Source of the DNA: OMG group bacterium
GTDB lineage: Bacteria > Pseudomonadota > Gammaproteobacteria > Pseudomonadales > Azotimanducaceae
DNA length: 64,000 bases
Assembly (NCBI GenBank): GCA_012267385.1
Contig: JAAXGW010000013.1
Location: 1 to 64,000, forward strand
Reading direction: 5' to 3'
Below, piece after piece: positions 8,760 to 15,288 of this stretch. The translations under genes were made by a program, and so were the position numbers. The first letter of the stretch is position 1. Each line of letters starts with the position of its first letter. The notes under the pieces were generated by a model. The model was not told where the DNA came from. It saw only the letters and a list, made by a program, of their open reading frames with translations, and did no database searches.

Positions 8760-9640
8760 CCGACCGCCCTAAATTCCAAACTACAGGGATCATGGTCCAC
8801 GTAGTCATTGCACTTCTACCTGGTCTAGGAGTCAGTGCTTGGTTCTTAGGTCCCAAAGTGTTTTTAGTGGTGTTAGTCTCGATTTTTGCGGCAGTAACCA
8901 CTGAAGCGATTGGTACTCGGTCCGTTCAAATTCTCCGCGACGGAAGTGCAGTGGTAACCGGTATGCTGATCGGGCTCTGTATACCATCCAGTGTCGCATT
9001 CTGGGTGCCGATTGTTGCGTCAGCGAGTGCGATCACGCTAGGCAAACTGGTATTCGGAGGACTTGGTAAGAACCTCTTTAACCCAGCGATGGTGGGCTAT
9101 GCTCTCGTCCTAATCGCTTTTCCAATGCAGCTCGTATATCTCGATGGATTGACCGGCGCGACGGCATTGGATGTTCTAAAACACCAGGAGACGGAATCAC
9201 TCAGCCAACTCATCAATCATCCTGCTTTTGGTCTAGTCGGCGCAAAACATTTTGAATGGATGAATCTAGCGTTTCTCGTCGGCGGTCTCTATCTAGTGTT
9301 ACTCCGTATAGTGCCATGGCTACTCCCACTGAGCGTCCTCCTCGGGATCGCGGTTCCAACACTCGTTTTTTACCCTCTTGGCGATGCTACATACAGTTTT
9401 GGTTCTCCGTGGTTTCATTTGTTTGCAGGAGGAACAATGCTGACAGCTTTCTTTATCGCGACGGATCCAGTAACCTCGCCTTCGGCAAAATTACCTCAAA
9501 TAATCTACGGTTTTTTCGTTGGCAGCGTCGCGTTTTTTATTCGATGTTTCGGCACATGGGCTGATGGATTCGCGTTTGCAATCCTGTTGGCGAATGCGTT
9601 TTTACCCCTGTTGGAACCAAAAAAGATGCCTAGACCATGA
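8750..9640 (+). CDS. rnfD: RnfD, electron transport complex membrane subunit
   Basis: This 296-residue integral membrane protein belongs to the NqrB/RnfD family. It spans the inner membrane about nine times and carries a covalently bound FMN. The flavinylation site is visible as DGLTGATALD near residue 130, with the threonine of the TGAT motif as the expected attachment point. Other family features are GKNLFNPAMVGYA and ATDPVTSP. It is slightly shorter than E. coli RsxD. The GTG start lies inside the 3' end of rnfC, and the stop overlaps the rnfG start by ATGA, so translation is probably coupled. Unlike RnfC, this subunit looks intact. Confidence 0.9.
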   Translation: MAVTDRPKFQTTGIMVHVVIALLPGLGVSAWFLGPKVFLVVLVSIFAAVTTEAIGTRSVQILRDGSAVVTGMLIGLCIPSSVAFWVPIVASASAITLGKLVFGGLGKNLFNPAMVGYALVLIAFPMQLVYLDGLTGATALDVLKHQETESLSQLINHPAFGLVGAKHFEWMNLAFLVGGLYLVLLRIVPWLLPLSVLLGIAVPTLVFYPLGDATYSFGSPWFHLFAGGTMLTAFFIATDPVTSPSAKLPQIIYGFFVGSVAFFIRCFGTWADGFAFAILLANAFLPLLEPKKMPRP

Positions 9641-10074
9641 AGGTAATTGTCACACTCACGTTGCTAGCTCTTGTCGCGGGTTGTTTGCTCGCGTTGCTTC
9701 ACCTATTCACTGCAGGCCGAATCGAACAAAACCAAAGCAATGCGGAGAAACAAATACTGGTAGGTTTGGTGGATTCAACAGATCCAGAGTTTCTCCACGA
9801 ACAGGGTATTGATTTAGTAATCACCGAAATTAGGGGATATGGCGGTACCATGAACATTGTGGTTGCGTTTCGCGCCGAGGAAATTCTAGGTGTCCGCGTT
9901 CTCAGTCATGGAGAAACACCCGGCTTTTCTGATGTATTGAAACCTACTGATTGGATCGGCCGATTCGGCAAGCAACCGGTATATGAAGTTGATGCAGTTA
10001 GTGGCGCGACGATAACGACGAGAGCAGTGATACGCGTAGTCAAAGACTCCATGCGCGCGGACAGTACCCCGTGA
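9637..10074 (+). CDS. rnfG: RnfG, electron transport complex FMN subunit (short)
   Basis: This 145-residue protein has one N-terminal membrane helix (VTLTLLALVAGCLLALLHLF) and a periplasmic FMN-binding domain. The flavin attachment motif SGATITT is present near residue 122, and GETPGFSD is the conserved loop before it. The usual family length is around 200 residues. The missing part lies between the helix and the FMN domain and at the C-terminus. The ATG overlaps the rnfD stop and the stop overlaps the GTG of rnfE. The protein keeps its key motifs, so it could still bind FMN. Confidence 0.88.
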   Translation: MKVIVTLTLLALVAGCLLALLHLFTAGRIEQNQSNAEKQILVGLVDSTDPEFLHEQGIDLVITEIRGYGGTMNIVVAFRAEEILGVRVLSHGETPGFSDVLKPTDWIGRFGKQPVYEVDAVSGATITTRAVIRVVKDSMRADSTP

Positions 10075-10679
10075 CGCTTACTCAGAGATTTATCGATAGT
10101 CTGTGGACTCGAAACGTTGCCACGACGCAGTTGTTAGGTCTCTGCCCGCTACTCGCTGTTAGCTATAACGTAAAAAATGCAGTCGGATTAGCCGTCGCGA
10201 GCACATTTGTTTTGGTGTCCTCTTCTTGTTTGATCTCATTATTCAGGAATGGAATTCCTGAGAACATCAGATTGCCCTGCTTTGTTCTTGTCATTGCAAC
10301 ATTCACGACGATCGCGCATATGATCATGCAAGCTTATGCTTGGGATGTGTATCAGCAAATCGCACTTTTTGTACAAATCATCGTAACCAACTGTATGATT
10401 CTTGGTCATGTTGAATCAGTAGCATCAAAGAGAGATTTGAAAACATCTGTAGTGACCGCCGTTGGTACTGCTTTAGGATTTTCACTTGTACTCGTCGTAC
10501 TAGGAGGTGTAAGGCAATTACTCGGATTATTGACACCGGTTGCAACTCAACCAGTCGGTTCTTTCTTTGTCATTGGAATTGCCTTAGCTATGATCAATTA
10601 TCTGAAGGGATTTTCGCCTAAAAGGCGTACCAATGAACCACAGCATGAACCAGACTATATGCAACAAGATTATGAATGA
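10071..10679 (+). CDS. rnfE: RnfE, electron transport complex membrane subunit
   Basis: This 202-residue polytopic membrane protein of the NqrD/RnfE family starts with GTG overlapping the rnfG stop. The two conserved membrane cysteines are present, in LLGLCPLLAV and IIVTNCMILG. In the Rnf complex these, with the equivalent pair in RnfA, hold an intramembrane [2Fe-2S] cluster. RnfA is not encoded in this window, so the cluster partner is missing here. The protein is about 30 residues shorter than E. coli RsxE, with the loop before the last helix reduced. Nothing in it looks broken. Confidence 0.88.
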   Translation: MTLTQRFIDSLWTRNVATTQLLGLCPLLAVSYNVKNAVGLAVASTFVLVSSSCLISLFRNGIPENIRLPCFVLVIATFTTIAHMIMQAYAWDVYQQIALFVQIIVTNCMILGHVESVASKRDLKTSVVTAVGTALGFSLVLVVLGGVRQLLGLLTPVATQPVGSFFVIGIALAMINYLKGFSPKRRTNEPQHEPDYMQQDYE

Positions 10680-11376
10680 GGCTCTCAGTCGATCTGACGT
10701 CCTTAATGACCTAGTTCGAAGCTACCGCATATTCGGAGCTCTGGGTTGGGGCGACCTGGGAGATGGGCACATTAGCGCGAGAGACCCGGAACACAAGGAG
10801 TGTTTCTGGTTACTGAGAAGTGGAGTTCCTTTTACTAAAGCCACTGTTGACGATTTGGTGTTATTAGACCAATCAGGTAACACGGTTTTTGGCGAAGGAG
10901 GTGTGAATTCGCCGGCCTTCAACATCCACTGTCCAATCTTCATAGCTCGAACCGACCTGAACGCTGCCGCGCATACTCACACTCCTTGGGGCACACCCTT
11001 TTCTGCAGAAGTTCGTCCTATCTTGCCCATCACGCAAGAAGCTTGTATCTTCGTAGACGATTGCGCACTCTTTGATGATGAAGAAGTTCAAATTCGTGCA
11101 TTGGATGGTGGCACTCGAATCGCTCAGTGTTTGGGACATAAACATGCCATTATTCTTCGCAATCATGGATTATTGACAGCAGGAGTGTCCGTACCCAGTG
11201 CAGTCGTACGGTTCGTCACCTTAGAGCGCGTCGCTGAGACGCATTTGAAGGTACAGAATCCGGTACCAATATCCGATGTGTCTGCAAAGCAAGCACAAGA
11301 TGGGTTATTTCGCGAGAGTCGTGTTCGCGCTAAGTTTGAATATTTGGCACAGTTTCATGGAATCGAAGATTCCTAG
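10672..11376 (+). CDS. Class II aldolase/adducin-family protein
   Basis: The protein has about 234 residues from the ATG at 10672, which overlaps the rnfE stop (ATGAATGA). A longer frame from 10633 is possible but would overlap rnfE by 47 bases. Family motifs are clear: GDGHISARDP near the start (the phosphate-binding loop region), AAHTHTPWG with the two metal-binding histidines, and RNHGLLTAG with the third. These are the zinc ligands of L-fuculose-phosphate-type aldolases and relatives. The close relatives that most resemble it are the uncharacterised cytosolic class II aldolase/adducin proteins, so the substrate is unknown. It is inserted between rnfE and nth, genes that are adjacent in E. 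coli. Confidence 0.85.
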   Translation: MNEALSRSDVLNDLVRSYRIFGALGWGDLGDGHISARDPEHKECFWLLRSGVPFTKATVDDLVLLDQSGNTVFGEGGVNSPAFNIHCPIFIARTDLNAAAHTHTPWGTPFSAEVRPILPITQEACIFVDDCALFDDEEVQIRALDGGTRIAQCLGHKHAIILRNHGLLTAGVSVPSAVVRFVTLERVAETHLKVQNPVPISDVSAKQAQDGLFRESRVRAKFEYLAQFHGIEDS

Positions 11377-11387
11377 CCGCGGTCGGA

Positions 11388-12029
11388 ATGAATCACGATA
11401 AACGTAGGCAAATATTCGAGCGCTTTCGCGAGAAAGACAATGAGCCGGACACCGAACTCCATTACCAATCTCCGTTCCAATTATTAGTCGCAGTAATACT
11501 CTCAGCACAAGCTACCGATGTAAGTGTCAACTTAGCGACCAAAGAGTTGTTTTCCGCAGCACCTACCCCGAGCAAAATGCTCGCACTTGGTGTTGAAAGT
11601 TTGAAGGAGTACATTAAGACCATTGGTCTCTACAACGCTAAGGCAAAGAACGTGTACGGTACATGCAAAATCCTTCTAACAGAACACGATGGTGAGGTAC
11701 CTAGAACTCGCGAAGAATTAGAGCGATTACCAGGCGTTGGTCGAAAGACAGCCAATGTCGTACTCAACACAACATTCAACCATCCGGTGATAGCAATAGA
11801 CACTCACATCTTCCGCGTCTCAAATCGTACGAAAATCGCTCCAGGAAAGAACCCCAGAGAAGTGGAAGACCGATTAACCAAATGGATTCCAGATGAATTC
11901 AAGAAGGGAGCGCATCACTGGTTAATACTTCACGGTCGATACATCTGTACGGCTCGTAAACCTAAGTGTTATATGTGTGAAATCGAGGACCTCTGCGAAT
12001 TCAAGGACAAGACACCTTTGCTTGACTAA
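11388..12029 (+). CDS. nth: Endonuclease III, DNA glycosylase/AP lyase
   Basis: This 213-residue enzyme removes oxidised pyrimidines from DNA and cuts at the abasic site in base-excision repair. The helix-hairpin-helix LPGVGRKTANVVLN carries the catalytic lysine, and AIDTHIFRVSNR carries the catalytic aspartate. The C-terminal [4Fe-4S] cysteines C187, C194, C197 and C203 have the standard C-X6-C-X2-C-X5-C spacing. Length and start (ATG, 11 bases after the aldolase stop) are normal. The position after rnfE is the classical gammaproteobacterial arrangement, apart from the inserted aldolase gene. Confidence 0.97.
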   Translation: MNHDKRRQIFERFREKDNEPDTELHYQSPFQLLVAVILSAQATDVSVNLATKELFSAAPTPSKMLALGVESLKEYIKTIGLYNAKAKNVYGTCKILLTEHDGEVPRTREELERLPGVGRKTANVVLNTTFNHPVIAIDTHIFRVSNRTKIAPGKNPREVEDRLTKWIPDEFKKGAHHWLILHGRYICTARKPKCYMCEIEDLCEFKDKTPLLD

Positions 12030-12167
12030 TATCTATTTGTACGATTTAGCGAGTACGAACCCAAATTGACACGACGTTGCGTATAACGATAGAGAAGCGT
12101 CGCGCGGTTCTACCTGAGACTCACCCACTGCGCGTGAAACAAATCTTGTTAAAAAAGTTAAAGACCT

Positions 12168-12788
12168 ATGGAGTTAAAAGATCGATTTCGCGGCTACCTG
12201 CCCGTTGTACTTGATCTCGAAACCGGCGGGGTTGATCCCTACAACCACGCAATCATAGAAATTGCTATCGTTTTTCTTGATTGGCGCGACGACATGTTGC
12301 ACCCAAGCAAACGCCGTCGCTGGGCGGTTCTTCCACATGCAGACACGCGCATAGAAGACTCGTCGCTGGAATTGATCGGTATTGATCCTTTCGACCCTGA
12401 ACGCGGTGCCCAGCTGGAAGAAACTTGCCTAAGAGAGTGTTTTCGGACTGTTCGGAAGAGACTAAAGGCAATGTCGTGCACTCGAGCCTATTTAGTTGGA
12501 CACAACGCATATTTCGACCACAACTTTATTAGAGCAGCCGCGCAGCGCAACGATGTTGGGCAAAATCCCTTTCACCTTTTCACCGTAATCGATACCGCCT
12601 CATTAGCAGCAGTAAATTTCGGGCACTCGGTGCTATCCGTGGCCTGTGCCCGGGCCGGAATCGAATTCGACGATAAAAAAGCGCATTCTGCGTTATACGA
12701 TGCGGCAGTTACCGCCCAGCTATTCTGTACCATCGTAAATGATTGTGATTTCAATCCCGATTGGATAAATCTCAACACTAGCGACTAA
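12168..12788 (+). CDS. rnt: Ribonuclease T, 3'-5' exoribonuclease
   Basis: This DEDD-type exonuclease of 206 residues trims the 3' ends of tRNA and other stable RNAs and acts in end turnover. The Exo I motif VVLDLETGG gives D16 and E18, LVGHNAYFDHNFI gives the third acidic residue, and the final HSALYDA gives the histidine and aspartate. Length fits RNase T. It is preceded by a 138-base gap after nth that has no gene, and it ends 22 bases from the convergent grxD. Confidence 0.95.
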   Translation: MELKDRFRGYLPVVLDLETGGVDPYNHAIIEIAIVFLDWRDDMLHPSKRRRWAVLPHADTRIEDSSLELIGIDPFDPERGAQLEETCLRECFRTVRKRLKAMSCTRAYLVGHNAYFDHNFIRAAAQRNDVGQNPFHLFTVIDTASLAAVNFGHSVLSVACARAGIEFDDKKAHSALYDAAVTAQLFCTIVNDCDFNPDWINLNTSD

Positions 12789-12789
12789 A

Positions 12790-12808
12790 TACGACGTTTC
12801 ACGTCGTA
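12790..12808. terminator. Hairpin between convergent rnt and grxD
   Basis: TACGACGT-TTC-ACGTCGTA is a perfect 8-bp stem with a 3-base loop, fitting exactly between the rnt stop and the grxD stop. There is no long T-tract in the plus direction; in the minus direction TATTTAG follows. It is probably a shared transcription end or an mRNA 3' stabiliser. Confidence 0.5.
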
Positions 12809-12810
12809 AC

Positions 12811-13146
12811 TTAGGGCGAACTTTGATCTTCGGTCGCAGATTCCAAGAGCGGTTGTAATTCACCTTGCGCGTGCATTTCACTCACAATGTCGCACCCACC
12901 TATGAGTTCTCCGTTCACGTACAACTGCGGAAACGTCGGCCAATTGGCGATTGCTGGAAGCGTTTGCCGGATCGCCGGATTGCTAAGAATATCCACATAT
13001 GAAAAACGCTGATTACACTCCATCAAACACTGCACTGTCCGCGCTGAAAAACCACACTGTGGAGCATGGGGTGAGCCTTTCATATATAACAAAATTGGAT
13101 TATTAGCGATTTGCTCTTTAATTGCGTTAGCAATGTCTTCAGTCAT
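12811..13146 (-). CDS. grxD: Monothiol glutaredoxin (CGFS type)
   Basis: This 111-residue protein is of the Grx4/GrxD class, which binds a glutathione-bridged [2Fe-2S] cluster as a dimer and passes clusters on to target proteins. The active-site CGFS is at residues 31-34. LLYMKGSPHAPQ precedes it, and WPTFPQLYVNGELIGGCDIV forms the glutathione-binding part. All key residues are present. It converges on rnt. The 226 bases upstream, up to the next gene, show no further gene. Confidence 0.95.
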   Translation of the reverse strand: MTEDIANAIKEQIANNPILLYMKGSPHAPQCGFSARTVQCLMECNQRFSYVDILSNPAIRQTLPAIANWPTFPQLYVNGELIGGCDIVSEMHAQGELQPLLESATEDQSSP

Positions 13147-13372
13147 TCGTGTATCTCGTTATCCTTTAGTGGTACGTCTATTGTAATCTGCTGTCGGTAC
13201 TCAATAGGTTCCGGGAACTGGGCACCGGTGTCTGTATTCTCTATGATTCTTCTTACTTTCATAGCCCCTACTAGTGGTTTCAATGTCCGGAGTACGCCGT
13301 TAGACTGACGAAGCACGGTTCAACTAGAGTACTTTCTTAAACTTTCCGTCTGATTTCTAGGGAACACAAACA

Positions 13373-14515
13373 TTGAGCTTCAACTTTGATCAAGTAATCG
13401 ACCGACGCGCTTGGCACAGCATCAAATGGGATAAGTATCGCGATCTCGACGTTTTACCGCTATGGATTGCAGATATGGACTATCCAACCCCAGAGTTTTT
13501 AGTTCAAGCAATACGTAATCGATTAGAGCATCCAATTTTGGGATGCTCATCAGTCCCGGATGACCTTATAGAAACTTTCATTGAATGGGCAGCAAGAAAG
13601 TTCAATTGGCAGATCAATGCCGATTGGCTAGTTTGGATGCACTCGGTGATGACGGGTGTCGACATTGCCGTTCGCGTAATTGGAAAAAGTGGCGATACAT
13701 GTGTCATGCCCGTGCCGACATATCCACCCTTCCTTGCTGTACCAGAACGGCAGAACAGAGTTCGAGTGTATTCTCCACTAGCTCAACATGATGGTCGATG
13801 GGAGATGGACTTCGATGACATCCGTCGTACTACAACGAAAGCACCAACTTTTTTATTCTCCAATCCACAAAACCCTACGGGCCGAGTTTACACCCCACAA
13901 GAATTAAGCGAACTAGCATCCGTTTGCATGCGAAACGACACCATATTGATATCTGACGATGTTCATTGGGGGTTAGTGCTTGAACAGGATTTAACCTATA
14001 CTCCAATAGCAAGCTTGGACACAGAAATCGCGGGTAAGACCATCTCATTATTTTCACACACTAAGACTTACAACGTCGCAGGAGCTTCGGCCGCAGTAGC
14101 AGTGGTTCCTGACCCTGCAATTCATCAAGCAGTCAAATTACAAGCTGCACGAATTCATCCTACGATCTCACCCTTAGCGCTTGCCGGCGCAACAGCAGCG
14201 TACGGTGATGAAACGACATGGCTACAGGAATTGAATTCCTACCTTCGGCAAAATCGAGATCTACTACAACACGCGATTGAAGATTCGCAATTGTTGCGAG
14301 CGACAAACGTCGAAGGTACGCATCTCATGTGGATCGACGCGACGCGACTACCGGTCTCAAATCCATATAAACATTTCGAATCGTTTGGACTTGGACTGTC
14401 GGATGGAGTTGAATTTCAGGGACCGGGTTTTGTTCGTTTGAACTTTGCGATACCGAGATCTTTGTTGAACCAGTGTATAGAGCGCCTTCTCGATGCAACA
14501 ACTCCTTACCGTTAG
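13373..14515 (+). CDS. MalY/PatB-type PLP-dependent C-S beta-lyase
   Basis: This 380-residue fold-type I aminotransferase-like enzyme closely resembles PatB/MalY proteins, which cleave cystathionine or cysteine conjugates to thiol, pyruvate and ammonia. The start FDQVIDRRAWHSIKWD and LPLWIADMDYPTP are family hallmarks. NPQNPTGRV binds substrate, SDDVHWG precedes the PLP-binding strand, and the Schiff-base lysine is K231 in SHTKTYNVAG. The start is TTG at 13373, which leaves a normal N-terminus. It stands alone, with a gap of more than 200 bases before it and 760 bases after it. The exact substrate cannot be told from sequence. Confidence 0.9.
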   Translation: MSFNFDQVIDRRAWHSIKWDKYRDLDVLPLWIADMDYPTPEFLVQAIRNRLEHPILGCSSVPDDLIETFIEWAARKFNWQINADWLVWMHSVMTGVDIAVRVIGKSGDTCVMPVPTYPPFLAVPERQNRVRVYSPLAQHDGRWEMDFDDIRRTTTKAPTFLFSNPQNPTGRVYTPQELSELASVCMRNDTILISDDVHWGLVLEQDLTYTPIASLDTEIAGKTISLFSHTKTYNVAGASAAVAVVPDPAIHQAVKLQAARIHPTISPLALAGATAAYGDETTWLQELNSYLRQNRDLLQHAIEDSQLLRATNVEGTHLMWIDATRLPVSNPYKHFESFGLGLSDGVEFQGPGFVRLNFAIPRSLLNQCIERLLDATTPYR

Positions 14516-15255
14516 AGATCTTAATAAACAAACTTCACTACAAATTAATACTGTAAATGTGTATAATATAAGGGCGTCGATCAAATAGTGGTTCTCATCT
14601 TTACAGGTTCTGTTCCTAGGTGTGCTCGTTTTGCTAGTCAAATACCGAGGTCTCCTGACGCGGAACACGGACAACAACAAGTCAAATTTGAGATGAACCG
14701 TCAAGAGGAAAACTGATCACACTCTAGCCAGCTAAAGAATTAGAAAAATTTGTACTAGTTAAAATAAAATAAATTTATACATATATTCAGTAATATAGCT
14801 ATTTTTTCATTGATACCAGTGAAATATCCGATTCAAGAATCTGATCAGATCACAAAGGAGACTTAGTTAACTCTAAAGACTGTCCGAACAAAAACAGGAA
14901 TCTGAGCACACTCCAGTCGGTCGATCAAATTCTATGACGGTGCAACTTTGAACTGCCGCCTATACTCTGAAATAAAACAAATCTGGCAACAATTCTTGGA
15001 ACGAAGTCTCTCCGATCGATTTGTTAGTAGAATGTCACTTTATCAATTCTAACAAGTAGATTAACCTGAAGAATTTCTGATTTTTAGCACGTTTTTTCGC
15101 ACAAAAACGACAAAAAATTTGTAAGATTATGACTTGTTAGAAAGAACGCTACTGCTTGTACCGGATTTGCTAGAACCAGGCTGGGTAGCGACGGGATTCG
15201 CCTCATAACGGATGGACTGGAGCCGTCAAGGAAAGGCTAGACCCAGAAGATTATC
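14516..15255. other. Long AT-rich intergenic region upstream of nrdA
   Basis: About 740 bases without a credible gene. The stretch 14520-15120 is AT-rich, with several stop codons in all frames and no ribosome site leading into a sustained frame. It is the natural place for the nrdAB promoter, but I cannot pick a convincing sigma-70 pair or NrdR box. The last 75 bases form the structured leader described separately. Confidence 0.6.
15181..15246 (+). ncRNA. Structured 5' leader of nrdAB (candidate regulatory RNA)
   Basis: CTGGGT at 15181-15186 pairs with ACCCAG at 15241-15246. Inside it, AGC (15187-15189) can pair with GCT (15236-15238), and GACGG at 15190-15194 pairs with CCGTC at 15223-15227. 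This gives a nested closed structure just upstream of the nrdA ribosome site. The loop segment 15195-15222 is left mostly free. The layout is that of a cis-regulatory RNA. I cannot match it to a known class; it is not a cobalamin riboswitch as far as I can see. Confidence 0.4.
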
Positions 15256-15288
15256 ATGGAAGATAACAGAGGAGAGTGGGAAAATTGA
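15256..15288 (+). CDS. Possible 10-codon leader peptide coupled to nrdA
   Basis: The frame starts with ATG at 15256, reads MEDNRGEWEN and stops with TGA at 15286-15288. That stop overlaps the TTG at 15285 that best fits the nrdA start (TTGA). The nrdA ribosome site AGGAG (15270-15274) lies inside this small frame. Translation of the leader could therefore control nrdA initiation. Its own ribosome site is weak (AGAAGA), so this may be chance. Confidence 0.3.
   Translation: MEDNRGEWEN

Noticed and set aside
14357..14704. Minus-strand open frame of about 115 residues overlapping the end of the C-S lyase gene
   Set aside because: It is antisense to a real gene, has no ribosome site, and its sequence is basic and Ser/Arg-rich, as expected for a shadow frame.
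14516..15180. NrdR boxes upstream of nrdA
   Set aside because: AT-rich stretches resemble parts of the consensus, but no pair of complete, properly spaced boxes could be found by eye.
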